Assembly (NCBI GenBank): GCA_017540565.1
Contig: JAFYAU010000045.1
Coordinates: 1-46,753 of the forward strand
DNA length: 46,753 nucleotides
Reading direction: 5' to 3'
From: Oscillospiraceae bacterium
GTDB taxonomy: Bacteria; Bacillota; Clostridia; Oscillospirales; Oscillospiraceae
Numbering within the stretch: the stretch's first letter is position 1; each line of letters opens with the position of its first letter. The notes beneath the pieces were generated by a model. The model worked only from the letters and a program-made list of their open reading frames with translations, did not search any database and was not told the DNA's origin. Position numbers and translations under genes: made by a program. Positions 7,854 through 14,633 of the stretch are shown one piece after another.

Positions 7854-8232
7854 TCTTCAACTGGTCGTGGAAGAGATCAGTATAAAGAATAATGACCTTC
7901 CGGCGGGACAATTCCAAGTAGATCCAATTCTTACGAAGAAGGTTGAGCGGCTTGACGACACGCATCACGCGGTCCGGCTTTTACTGGAGCTGAAGAATAC
8001 AGAGAAAAAACCGTTTCCTATAGAACTGAGGGTCAGCCTGACGGGGATCGCAGAGACGTCAAACGTTCCCGAGGAGGCGATGGATAATTTCCTGAATATC
8101 CAGGCCGTGCAGATCATGTTCCCGTATATCAGAACCATGGTGACCAGTTTGACAAGCGCTGCTCTGATGCAGCCGCTGATCCTGCCGTTTGTGGATGTAA
8201 GGCAACTGTTCCAGGAACAAACAACCGAATAA
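7837..8232 (+). CDS. SecB-like chaperone of a toxin-antitoxin-chaperone module
   Basis: A 131-aa protein with SecB features: N-terminal LQLVVEEISIKNN strand, VDPILTKKVERLDD, an alternating hydrophobic beta-rich middle, and the C-terminal IMFPYIRTMVTSLTSAALMQ segment equivalent to the FPYxRxxVxxxxxxxxxP block of SecB. The length is close to SecB. The ATG at 7837 follows an AGGGG by 7 nt and overlaps the HigA end by 17 nt. A chromosomal SecB is unusual in Clostridia. Beside HigBA it most likely stabilises the antitoxin, and loss or titration of the chaperone would release HigB. No signal peptide or membrane segment, so cytosolic. Confidence 0.85.
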   Translation: MNTLGDLQLVVEEISIKNNDLPAGQFQVDPILTKKVERLDDTHHAVRLLLELKNTEKKPFPIELRVSLTGIAETSNVPEEAMDNFLNIQAVQIMFPYIRTMVTSLTSAALMQPLILPFVDVRQLFQEQTTE

Positions 8233-8292
8233 CGCCCCAGGATGACAGGCCTCCCAAGAGCGGGAACGCCTTTTCTTGGGGCATCAGATCTC

Positions 8293-8320
8293 AGACCCCG
8301 GCTGCGGCCGGGGTCTTTTT
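8293..8320 (+). terminator. terminator after the TAC operon
   Basis: AGACCCCGGC pairs with GCCGGGGTCT around a 4-nt loop and is followed by TTTT. It isolates the TAC cassette from the convergent repressor gene. Confidence 0.85.
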
Positions 8321-8372
8321 GCGACCAAAAACAAAAACGCTGGAAGCGGCTGTCACTTCCGGAGGAGGATGA

Positions 8373-8717
8373 TCAGATTGCCTTCTCGGCGGTATCGCCT
8401 TTTCGGTAGGGCTCCAGAGCGTGGTCAACGATGCCGCGGATCTCCGGAGGCGCCGCCCGGTAGGCGTCCAGAAGTTCCTGTTCGGAAGCACTGATATTGG
8501 CCTCGGCAGTTCCTGCCGGGGTCTTTTTTTGTTCTCCGGTAAGTTCTCCAAGGGATATTCCTATGTAAGCGGCAATCTCTTTTGCGCGGACAACTGTGAC
8601 GGTCTCAATCTTTTTAGGGTTCAGATACCCGTTCCCGTACCCCAGAGCTTCCTCCAGGCGGGCAATGGGAATCCCATGCTCTTTACAGACTTGTCTAATA
8701 CGTTCAACGTCAGTCAT
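8373..8717 (-). CDS. CI-type phage repressor (short, XRE-like)
   Basis: A 114-aa protein with an N-terminal helix-turn-helix (about 4-60: VERIRQVCKEHGIPIARLEEALGYGNGYL, quoted in part) and an acidic C-terminal half without a LexA-like peptidase domain. The start is the ATG at 8717, with GGAGGTGAG just upstream. It is transcribed divergently from the Cro-like gene across a region with four related operator boxes, so it is the likely lysogeny repressor. The lack of an autocleavage domain means induction would not be by RecA-driven self-cleavage. Confidence 0.82.
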   Translation of the reverse strand: MTDVERIRQVCKEHGIPIARLEEALGYGNGYLNPKKIETVTVVRAKEIAAYIGISLGELTGEQKKTPAGTAEANISASEQELLDAYRAAPPEIRGIVDHALEPYRKGDTAEKAI

Positions 8718-8739
8718 TTTTCTCACCTCCGAAAAAACA

Positions 8740-8902
8740 TAGGAGAAGTTCGAAAAATCTTGTTGACAATTAGGAAAAGTCCGATATAATGAGAGGCAAG
8801 ATAGGAAATCTCCTACAGCAAGATTTATCTAAAGTGTTTCGTGGGGCGCTCATTTTAGAACAAAATCTAACCAATGTCAATAGGGCTGTAGGAGATTTCC
8901 GA
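8740..8902. promoter_or_regulatory. operator array of the lysogeny switch (four boxes)
   Basis: Four 14-bp boxes share the pattern TAGGA-RAWNT-YC-KA: 8740-8753, 8772-8785, 8803-8816 (nearly palindromic, TAGGAAATCTCCTA) and 8889-8902. The first three are 32 and 31 bp apart, about three helical turns. The second fills the spacer of the rightward promoter, and the third straddles its start point. Confidence 0.65.
8764..8791 (+). promoter_or_regulatory. rightward early promoter
   Basis: A consensus TTGACA (8764-8769), 16-bp spacer and TATAAT (8786-8791). It drives the early operon starting at 8996 and is overlapped by operator boxes. Confidence 0.8.
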
Positions 8903-8931
8903 TTCCCGGTAATCATCTACGATAATTACCA

Positions 8932-8963
8932 AAGAAATGTCAATAAGGGTATTGACATTTCTT
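8932..8963. promoter_or_regulatory. perfect 14-bp inverted repeat upstream of the Cro-like gene
   Basis: AAGAAATGTCAATA and TATTGACATTTCTT flank AGGG. It differs in sequence from the TAGGA boxes. It may be a Cro operator or an RNA hairpin in the 200-nt leader. Confidence 0.55.
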
Positions 8964-8995
8964 ATGAAGTCTTACGGACAGACGGAGGTGAAAAG

Positions 8996-9196
8996 ATGAT
9001 CTACGAAAACATCCTGGCACTGTGTAGGAAAGCGGGCATTCCGGTATCCAAATTGGAGCGGGAATGCGGACTGGGTAACGCAACGATCAAGGGATGGGAG
9101 AGCGGAAGCCCGAGACTGAGCAAGATCAAACCCGTAGCGGATTACTTCGGCGTCACGGTGGACTACCTGATGCAGGAACATCCGGAGGCAAACTGA
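8996..9196 (+). CDS. Cro-like XRE regulator
   Basis: A 66-aa single-domain helix-turn-helix protein (MIYENILALCRKAGIPVSKL, then GLGNATIKGWESGSPRLSKI and DYFGVTVDYLM). This is the standard XRE fold and little else. The start is set by GGAGGTG 5 nt upstream. The reading frame stays open upstream to 8789, but that lies at the -10 box, so the longer version cannot be translated from this promoter. As the first gene of the early operon it fits the Cro or antirepressor position. Confidence 0.85.
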   Translation: MIYENILALCRKAGIPVSKLERECGLGNATIKGWESGSPRLSKIKPVADYFGVTVDYLMQEHPEAN

Positions 9197-9208
9197 GGAG
9201 GTGAACAC

Positions 9209-9442
9209 ATGAACTGGGAGAAGACAGGCACGAGGATCAACGCCAACGGGGAACGCATCGTCACGTACGAATTCATGGACATGAAGATCCAGAGCCGGAG
9301 GATGATGATCCCGCACGCGAACCGGAGCGGCGGATGGCTCCACACCAGCTACTTTCTGATCTGGCCGGACGGCTACGAGGAGGAGTTCCGCACCCTTCGG
9401 GACGCGAAGGCAAAAGGAGAGGAGGAGATCCTGAAGCGATGA
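9209..9442 (+). CDS. hypothetical early phage protein, 77 aa
   Basis: Starts 12 nt after the Cro-like gene behind GAGGAGGTG. The protein is small and basic, with an aromatic-rich centre (SGGWLHTSYFLIWPDGYEEE). I do not recognise a family. Its end overlaps the next start by 4 nt (ATGA), so it is part of the early operon. Confidence 0.7.
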   Translation: MNWEKTGTRINANGERIVTYEFMDMKIQSRRMMIPHANRSGGWLHTSYFLIWPDGYEEEFRTLRDAKAKGEEEILKR

Positions 9443-9630
9443 GAGACGTCATCATTATGATCGCCGGGCTGTTCGTTCTGGGCACAGCCGGCGGACTGGA
9501 GAAGGAGCTGATCAGCATCCCGGGTGCGCTGATAGCCTGGGCGGCGGCCGGAGCGGTCATCCTGGCCGCCGTGAGGGCAGGAAGGAGGAGAAGAGATGCC
9601 GAGAACGAAGCTGCAGGACCGGGTCGATGA
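9439..9630 (+). CDS. small membrane protein, 63 aa
   Basis: Two hydrophobic segments (about residues 4-18 and 28-46) are followed by a basic tail RRRRDAENE, predicting a two-pass inner-membrane peptide with a cytosolic C-terminus. The start overlaps the previous stop as ATGA, and the end overlaps the next gene. Function unknown; the position in an early operon leaves superinfection exclusion or lysis control open. Confidence 0.65.
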   Translation: MRDVIIMIAGLFVLGTAGGLEKELISIPGALIAWAAAGAVILAAVRAGRRRRDAENEAAGPGR

Positions 9631-9871
9631 GGCGAAGCGGGGCCCGGTGTGGGAGAGGAACCTGCGGGCATCGGTGGATTACGCTCTGATCATGAAGGGG
9701 CTGACGAAGGAGCAGGCGTGCGAAAAGATGGATATTCCGCGGTCCACGTTCTTCGGTTATCAGAAGGAACCGGCGAAGATGCCGCTTGGAGTGTTCATCA
9801 AGATAGTGCAGACGCTGGGCATCCCGGCGGCCTCGGTGGCGCGGATCACCGGTGCCAAAGCGGAAGAATGA
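9596..9871 (+). CDS. small HTH protein, 91 aa
   Basis: Has the features of phage XRE/Cro-like regulators: a KGLTKEQACEKMDIPRSTFFGYQKEP helix-turn-helix (residues about 34-60, quoted in part) and an amphipathic C-terminal helix. It is preceded by AAGGAGGAGAAG. The third small HTH protein of the switch region, it may regulate early transcription. Confidence 0.75.
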   Translation: MPRTKLQDRVDEAKRGPVWERNLRASVDYALIMKGLTKEQACEKMDIPRSTFFGYQKEPAKMPLGVFIKIVQTLGIPAASVARITGAKAEE

Positions 9872-9884
9872 AGGGGGGGAGAAC

Positions 9885-10091
9885 ATGAATCCGATCACAA
9901 GGGAGGAGCGGTACGCCTGCACAAAATGCCTGAAGCTGGTGCGCACGGGCCGGCGATCCCATGAGAAGATGCGGGACTACGCCTTTTACTGCACGGCGGG
10001 CGTCCGTCCGAGGAAGATCGCGTACATCTACGAGTACACGGGGCTGGTGCCGAAATGGTGCCCGCGTTTGGATCCGGAGGAAAAAGAGTGA
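9885..10091 (+). CDS. small zinc-ribbon-like phage protein, 68 aa
   Basis: Contains CTKC near residue 12 and two later cysteines (FYCTAG, KWCP) in zinc-ribbon spacing. The start is the ATG at 9885, after AAGGGGGGAG, not the longer in-frame ATG at 9852, which lies inside the preceding gene. The stop codon opens a hairpin at 10090. No family recognised. Confidence 0.7.
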   Translation: MNPITREERYACTKCLKLVRTGRRSHEKMRDYAFYCTAGVRPRKIAYIYEYTGLVPKWCPRLDPEEKE

Positions 10092-10167
10092 GCCGCCCGT
10101 GTTGGCGCACGAGCGGCTCGGTGGGTGCCTCAATTCTGTTTTACATTGAAGGTACCTCCACTATAAC
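10090..10167 (+). promoter_or_regulatory. double hairpin with an embedded promoter
   Basis: Hairpin 1 (10090-10119): GAGCCGC pairs with GCGGCTC, with an inner CGTG/CACG stem. Hairpin 2 pairs GTGG-GT-CCTCAAT with ATTGA-GG-ACC-CCAC (about 10121-10160). A TTTACA (10140-10145) and TATAAC (10162-10167) with a 16-bp spacer overlap hairpin 2. A strong AAGGAGG follows at about 10174. The first hairpin lacks a T tract. Confidence 0.55.
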
Positions 10168-10193
10168 ACGTTCAAGGAGGTTTTTCAATATCA

Positions 10194-10538
10194 ATGAAAG
10201 CGATGCTGATCGGCAACTGCTATGACAGCTGCTATGAAAAGACCCTGTCACGGTGCGGCGGGGAGCTGCATCAGATCCTCGGCTGCGACTGCCTGGCTGA
10301 GACGGAGCTGCCCGCGCCGGCCACGGCGGCGGCAGATCTGCAGACCCTGCAGCGGGAGGCCCACGGCGCGGACGTGGTGATCTTCCTGCCCTGGTGGTGG
10401 CTGAGCCGCCGTGCGAGACTGCTGAACGAATACTGCCGGTTCACGGAGCTGACCACGGCGTACGCTTCGTGCCGGCGCGGACGCTGGCGCCTGTTGGTAA
10501 GCGGTCAGTACATGAAGGGAGGGCGGTTCTGGAAATGA
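10194..10538 (+). CDS. hypothetical phage protein, 114 aa, DUF4406-like C-terminal half
   Basis: The segment ADVVIFLPWWWLSRRARLLNEY resembles the ADVVxxLPxWxxSxGAxxEYxxA core of phage DUF4406/deoxyribosyltransferase-like proteins, but the N-terminus is Cys-rich (CYDSCYEKTLSRCGG) and unlike it. The start follows CAAGGAGG by 13 nt, a longer gap than usual. It is the first gene of a new early transcript and overlaps the next by 4 nt. Confidence 0.65.
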   Translation: MKAMLIGNCYDSCYEKTLSRCGGELHQILGCDCLAETELPAPATAAADLQTLQREAHGADVVIFLPWWWLSRRARLLNEYCRFTELTTAYASCRRGRWRLLVSGQYMKGGRFWK

Positions 10539-10834
10539 AGGCCTACAGGATCCTGCCGGGGAGGCCCGGCGAGATGATAGATCTGCCGAACGAGCTGCAC
10601 GCCCTGCAGCGGGAGGTGGACGGGTACATAGAGACGGTGAGTTTCCCGGGCTGGTGCGTCATCTGCAACGAGGAAGGAAAGCTGAAGGGCATGGATTACA
10701 ACTTCTATCTGGAGATCGGAGGGCGCATGGAGGCCATCTTCGGGCCCGTGCTGATCGTGGGCACGGACGGAGAGGAGTTCACCGACGTGACGGACGCGAT
10801 CCTGGACGAGCTGGGGGCCGTGACGTGGAGATGA
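10535..10834 (+). CDS. DUF3846 domain protein
   Basis: A 99-aa protein with the pattern of DUF3846 phage proteins: YRILPGRPGEMIDLPNELHALQREVDGYIE, then CVICNEEGKLKGMDYN and IFGPVLIVG (quoted in parts). The function of the family is unknown; it is common in early regions of Bacillota phages. The start overlaps the preceding stop (ATGA), with GGAGGG about 12 nt upstream. Confidence 0.8.
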   Translation: MKAYRILPGRPGEMIDLPNELHALQREVDGYIETVSFPGWCVICNEEGKLKGMDYNFYLEIGGRMEAIFGPVLIVGTDGEEFTDVTDAILDELGAVTWR

Positions 10835-11037
10835 AAAGGTGCGGAGGCTGCCGGCATCTGCAGACGGAGCCGGCGGCCTCCAGAAACGGGACCGCGTACG
10901 TGTTCCTGAAATGCGGCGCGGATACGGCCTTTCGGGGACGGGTGCTGAGCCATGTGCCAAAGGAATTCGGAAGGACAGAGAAACTGTCGCTGCCGCGCCC
11001 GGCGTGGTGCCGCAGCTGGGAAGGAGAAGAAAGATGA
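10831..11037 (+). CDS. small Cys-rich phage protein, 68 aa
   Basis: Starts MKRCGGCRHL and has further cysteines in KCGAD and AWCRSW, a likely zinc-binding fold. Its start overlaps the DUF3846 stop and its stop overlaps the next start, so translation is coupled. Function unknown. Confidence 0.7.
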   Translation: MKRCGGCRHLQTEPAASRNGTAYVFLKCGADTAFRGRVLSHVPKEFGRTEKLSLPRPAWCRSWEGEER

Positions 11038-11435
11038 AGAACTACACGCCCGACGACGGCGTCCTGGCCGCGCTGGCCCACGACGCCATGGAACGCTGGC
11101 CGGAGACGCTGGGGCATCTGCGGGAAGACTGCCGGATCATGTACCAGTACTGCGACGGAGAAAAGACGAAGAAGGGGCAGACCGTGTTCGCGGACTGCGA
11201 GCGGGTGAAGGAAAAGTACCGCGCCTTCATGCCGTGCGACTACGTGATCACCTTCTATCTGGCGGCGCGTGGCCTGAACCGGGAGGGAGCGGTCCGGCTG
11301 ATGCAGCACGAGCTGATGCACATCGAGACGGACGGAAGCGTCCACAGGATCCGAGAACACGACCTGATCGTAGAGGACTTCAGGGCCATGATCGACGCCT
11401 ACGGGACGGACTGGATCGAAGGGCGGGAGAAATGA
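11034..11435 (+). CDS. putative phage metallopeptidase-like protein (HExxH)
   Basis: A 133-aa protein with HELMHIE at about residues 93-99, a zinc-protease HExxH signature, inside the layout of the 'putative phage metallopeptidase' family (N-terminal RCR/cysteine pairs and a C-terminal HDLIVEDFRAMIDAYG). Related phage proteins carry this motif, but their substrates are unknown. The start at 11034 overlaps the upstream stop. Confidence 0.75.
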   Translation: MKNYTPDDGVLAALAHDAMERWPETLGHLREDCRIMYQYCDGEKTKKGQTVFADCERVKEKYRAFMPCDYVITFYLAARGLNREGAVRLMQHELMHIETDGSVHRIREHDLIVEDFRAMIDAYGTDWIEGREK

Positions 11436-11436
11436 C

Positions 11437-11739
11437 ATGAGCTACGAACTGGATGAGGCGAGACTGCACAGGGGAGAGCTGAGCCGGGACGGAGGCTACC
11501 ACCGTCAGCTGGAATGCCTGTCGGACCTGCAGTCGTTGACGGCGCAGATCACGCACATGGTGATGGGATTCGGTAGAGTGGAAGACGTGGCGGAGACGAT
11601 CGCTTACGGACTGATCGCCATCGGCCAGCTGCAGGCCTGGTATAACTGCGAGGAGATCGTGGACAGCCGGCGCCGGCAGATCGTATATGAGCGGCTGGCC
11701 AGACTGGCAAGAATGAAGGAGGCCGATCCGGATGCGTGA
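11437..11739 (+). CDS. hypothetical early phage protein, 100 aa
   Basis: Starts 1 nt after the previous stop. The predicted structure is largely helical, with an amphipathic middle (ETIAYGLIAIGQLQAWYNCEEI). I do not recognise a family. It overlaps the next gene by 8 nt. Confidence 0.68.
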   Translation: MSYELDEARLHRGELSRDGGYHRQLECLSDLQSLTAQITHMVMGFGRVEDVAETIAYGLIAIGQLQAWYNCEEIVDSRRRQIVYERLARLARMKEADPDA

Positions 11740-12202
11740 ACGGAAGCGGCTGAAGATGGATAAGACTGCCTGCCGAAACTGCGGACACGCGGGAACGGTC
11801 AGCGGCGTGGCTAAACTGCAGTGCTGCGACTACTTGGCGGATCAGAACGAGCACGGGCTGCCTCCGCGCCCATGGCCGCGTCCGCTGCCGCAGGAATGCC
11901 TGTACAGGAGCCGGAAATCGGACAAAGCGGGCAGTCTGAGCCGGCAGGAAGCGCGGGATATCCTGCATCCGCCTCATCGCCGGGGCCGGCCGGAGCGGCC
12001 GGTGCTCCACGTGGATACCGGCACGCTGTACTCCGGAGCCACGGCTGCCGCGATGGCCTCCGGAGAGAGCAGGGAGGACATCCGCCGCGCGTGCGCGGCC
12101 TCAAGGAGGGACCGGTACGAGGCAGAGGAGTACAGATATCTGACGTCGGAGGAGATGGAGCTGATCCGGCGCACGGCCTTCGGGTGGGAAGGCTGGGTAT
12201 AG
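11732..12202 (+). CDS. zinc-finger plus NUMOD-like HTH phage protein
   Basis: A 156-aa protein. The N-terminus has CRNCGH and CCDY cysteine pairs of a zinc-finger type (residues 14-60). The C-terminal half reads VLHVDTGTLYSGATAAAMASGESREDIRRAC, the pattern of NUMOD-like modular DNA-binding helices found beside homing nucleases. No nuclease domain is present. A small DNA-binding protein is the best guess. AAGGAGG precedes the start. Confidence 0.65.
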   Translation: MRERKRLKMDKTACRNCGHAGTVSGVAKLQCCDYLADQNEHGLPPRPWPRPLPQECLYRSRKSDKAGSLSRQEARDILHPPHRRGRPERPVLHVDTGTLYSGATAAAMASGESREDIRRACAASRRDRYEAEEYRYLTSEEMELIRRTAFGWEGWV

Positions 12203-12213
12203 GTCTTTGAACT

Positions 12214-12237
12214 CAGCCCGCCGGAGCGGGCGGGCTG
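12214..12237. other. GC-rich hairpin upstream of the rep-like gene
   Basis: CAGCCCGCC pairs with GGCGGGCTG, 12 nt after the previous stop. No T tract follows. Confidence 0.5.
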
Positions 12238-12254
12238 ACTTGAGAGACGTATAC

Positions 12255-12286
12255 GGTAAAGGACGCGTGCGCGCGCGTTCTTTACC
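12255..12286. other. second hairpin with alternating purine-pyrimidine tip
   Basis: GGTAAAGGACGCG pairs with CGCGTTCTTTACC (one G-U). Positions 12263-12278 are 16 bases of strict purine-pyrimidine alternation. It lies 110 bp before the HUH gene and could be part of an origin or a transcription pause site. Confidence 0.5.
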
Positions 12287-12396
12287 GGGTCCTTAAGAGC
12301 CTAAGTTTAGAACGAAAAGCATCAGAGAAAGGGACGCGAGTCTTCTTCTCGGCGTCATCGTTCTGAACAGACAGGCAGGAAGAGGGGGAGCGGAAG

Positions 12397-13200
12397 GTGA
12401 AGGAGGGGCGCTGGGTGGTACGGAAATACGTCAGCGGACAGGTCGTTGAGCGGAGCAAGGTGTACATTCCCGGGAGCCGTCCCATCCGGAAGGGCCGGGT
12501 GAAGGGAAGTACGACCGCCGCCAAAGCGGACAGCAACGCCATGCAGGCCGTGAAGCAGCTGGCCAGGGCGATCAACTGCAACTTCACCAGGAAGGATCTG
12601 TACATCACGCTCACCTATGCGGAAGGCCGCCTTCCTGAGGACTGGAAGCAGGCGGAAAAGGAGACGGGGAACTTCATCCGGCGGTTGAACTATCAGTTGT
12701 CGAAGCAGAGAATCCAGCGGGTGAAGTGGATCTCCGTCGCGTCAGAAGCGGACGGGAAGAGCGGGGAGCCGGTGCGGCCGCACACGCACGTCATCCTGTC
12801 CAGCAGCGGGATCACGTTCCGGGACGGGGACTGGTGGTGCGGAGGAAAGAGCCTGCGGGAGATATGGGGGATGGGCGTCGTATACTGTGAGCCTCTCCGC
12901 GCCCAGCAGGACTACACGCCTCTGGCCGTGTACCTGATCCGACAGGCGGGAAGGCAGGAGAACCGGAAGAAATACCGGACCAGCCGCAATCTGGCAAAGC
13001 CCATCGTCACAGAAGAGGAGGTCAGGACAGGGCGCCCTCTCAGAGCGCCTGCCGGAGCCAGGGTCGTGGAACAGCGGTATAACACGTTGGATGGCGTCAA
13101 CTACATCCGGTACATCCGGCCGTGTTCGGAGCCGGAGGGAACGGGACCGGGAAAGAGGACGGGAAAAACGGAACGAGCGGGCGGAGGAGGCAGGACGTGA
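12397..13200 (+). CDS. HUH replication-associated protein (ORF2/G2P-like)
   Basis: A 267-aa protein with the signatures of rolling-circle HUH endonucleases of the ORF2/G2P type: ITLTY (70-74), KWISVASEAD (110-119), the metal-binding HUH motif PHTHVIL (His129, His131) and AVYLIRQAGR with candidate nucleophile Tyr179. Such proteins nick one strand at an origin and stay bound to the 5' end. Translation starts at GTG 12397 behind GAGGGGGAG. The C-terminal 25 residues are Gly/Arg-rich and probably disordered. It is the only replication-type protein recognised in the prophage. Alternatively it is a nickase with a non-replicative role. Confidence 0.78.
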   Translation: MKEGRWVVRKYVSGQVVERSKVYIPGSRPIRKGRVKGSTTAAKADSNAMQAVKQLARAINCNFTRKDLYITLTYAEGRLPEDWKQAEKETGNFIRRLNYQLSKQRIQRVKWISVASEADGKSGEPVRPHTHVILSSSGITFRDGDWWCGGKSLREIWGMGVVYCEPLRAQQDYTPLAVYLIRQAGRQENRKKYRTSRNLAKPIVTEEEVRTGRPLRAPAGARVVEQRYNTLDGVNYIRYIRPCSEPEGTGPGKRTGKTERAGGGGRT

Positions 13201-13622
13201 GCAAGTACAGAGACTGGTGGCGCCGGGTAGCGGTGGACATGATCCGGCAGTATCCGGAGCTGAGAAAGCGGAAGGACGAGATGCAGAAGGTCAGGATCAC
13301 GGCATCCTTCAAGCCTGCCCGCCGTGGATCCGGCGCGGGGAGAGCAACAGAAGCGGCCGCCATGCGCCAGCTGGAGCCAGCGGAGGAACGGATCATCGAC
13401 GCGGTTGAGCTGGCCAGGGAGGAGATCCTGCGCCACAGGGACGGACGGGAGGTCATGGCCATCGTGACGATGGTAGATCTGAAGCGGACCCACAGCATGA
13501 CGGGGGCCGCCATGACCGCGCACATGAGCAGAAAGACGGCCCAGTCAAGACGGGGCCGGTTCATCTATGCCTTCGCGAAATACTACGGGTTTTCAAAAGA
13601 TTACCCATCAGAGCCTAAATGA
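13197..13622 (+). CDS. ArpU/RinA-like late transcription regulator
   Basis: A 141-aa basic protein. The C-terminal half (LEPAEERIIDAVELA, then MVDLKRTHSMTGAAMTAHMS, RRGRFIYAFAKYYGF) has the sigma-70 region 4-like HTH arrangement of ArpU, RinA and DUF722 phage proteins, which switch on late genes. It sits directly before the packaging genes, as expected. I chose the GTG at 13197, which overlaps the rep stop as GTGA and has GGAGGAGG 8 nt upstream, over the longer ORF. Confidence 0.72.
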   Translation: MSKYRDWWRRVAVDMIRQYPELRKRKDEMQKVRITASFKPARRGSGAGRATEAAAMRQLEPAEERIIDAVELAREEILRHRDGREVMAIVTMVDLKRTHSMTGAAMTAHMSRKTAQSRRGRFIYAFAKYYGFSKDYPSEPK

Positions 13623-13705
13623 CGTGCTAAAACGGTACCGTGGCATAGCCACAGATCATCCTGTTTTCTTTTCTCAGGGCGGGGACTCGGTGCAAAACAC
13701 CGGGG

Positions 13706-13724
13706 CTCCCGGCTTAACCGGGAG
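13706..13724. other. small hairpin in the gap before the HNH gene
   Basis: CTCCCGG pairs with CCGGGAG. The gap 13623-13784 is the natural place for a late promoter, but I see no clear -35/-10 pair. Confidence 0.4.
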
Positions 13725-13784
13725 AGACGCGGAGTACCGACACAGCCGGAGGGAGGTCACGGCATAGGCAGAGGAGGGAGCGCC

Positions 13785-14132
13785 GTGAGCAGGAAGCCGA
13801 ATCCCAGGTATAAGAACGGGACGTTGAGGCGGAAATACAGGGCCAGGTTCAAGGCGATGGGCGCACCGTGCGGGATCTGCAAGGGCCGGCTCGGTCCGAT
13901 CCGGTACGACGAGCCGAGCGATGCCCGACATCCATTCAGCTTCGTGATCGATGAGATAAGACCGGTATCACGATGGCGAGAGTTTGGATACCCATCCCCC
14001 GAAGCCGTGGCCCAGGACTGGGACAACCTGCAGGCAGCTCATTACTGCTGCAATCTGGCAAAAAGCAATCATCTGCCCAGCGAACGCAAAATGGCAAGGA
14101 AACTTCCGAGCTTTCCGGATGGCCAGTGGTAA
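13785..14132 (+). CDS. HNH endonuclease, terminase-associated
   Basis: A 115-aa protein with a zinc-binding CGICKG, then HPFSFVIDEIRPVSR and the C-terminal DNLQAAHYCCNLAKSN, which is the HNH layout of nucleases encoded just upstream of terminase. These proteins stimulate TerL cleavage at cos sites in HK97-type phages. The first His of the motif is replaced by Asp (VIDEI), as in many phage versions. Translation starts at GTG behind GAGGGAG. Confidence 0.85.
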   Translation: MSRKPNPRYKNGTLRRKYRARFKAMGAPCGICKGRLGPIRYDEPSDARHPFSFVIDEIRPVSRWREFGYPSPEAVAQDWDNLQAAHYCCNLAKSNHLPSERKMARKLPSFPDGQW

Positions 14133-14294
14133 GCTGACCGGACGGATCAATGGACCCAGGGGAGGAACCCCTCCGGTGAGTGAAGGCGCTAACAGCGCCG
14201 TCCAGCGCCAATTTACCCCCGAGGGTGTTTTTCTCAGCCCGGAACACACAGGAAAAATATCATGCGCGGGCCGCGCACGTGAGGCACGAACGTC

Positions 14295-14633
14295 ATGACG
14301 AAGGAAGAAAAATACGCCAGTCAGCTCATGGCGCAGGGGCTGTGGGACGAGATCCTGAAGCCCGCCGTCCATGAGCTTTGCATATTGGAGCGGGAGCTGA
14401 CCCGGCTGCGGAAAGCGTGGAGCGCCACGGCACCGCCGGGAGGAAAGGCCTCCTTCCAGCATCCCCTGTACGATAAAATCCTGCGGCTGAACGCCGAGAT
14501 CCGGGCGGCCAGGAGCGCACTGTTCCGGAGCGCGAAGATCCTGAAGACGGTCGGAGACGATTCGGCCGAAGATGAGACCGAACGGCAGACACCGCTGGCG
14601 CTGATCCGGGCAAGACATCAGAAAACGGGATGA
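14295..14633 (+). CDS. Terminase small subunit (P27-like)
   Basis: A 112-aa mostly helical protein directly upstream of TerL and overlapping it by 4 nt. Segments such as HPLYDKILRLNAEIRAARSAL match the P27-type small subunit, which recognises packaging-site DNA. It is shorter than many P27 members and lacks a clear N-terminal HTH, so the call leans on position. Confidence 0.72.
   Translation: MTKEEKYASQLMAQGLWDEILKPAVHELCILERELTRLRKAWSATAPPGGKASFQHPLYDKILRLNAEIRAARSALFRSAKILKTVGDDSAEDETERQTPLALIRARHQKTG

Noticed and set aside
8789..8995. N-terminal extension of the Cro-like protein
   Set aside because: The start would lie inside the -10 box of its own promoter; a strong internal ribosome site marks 8996.
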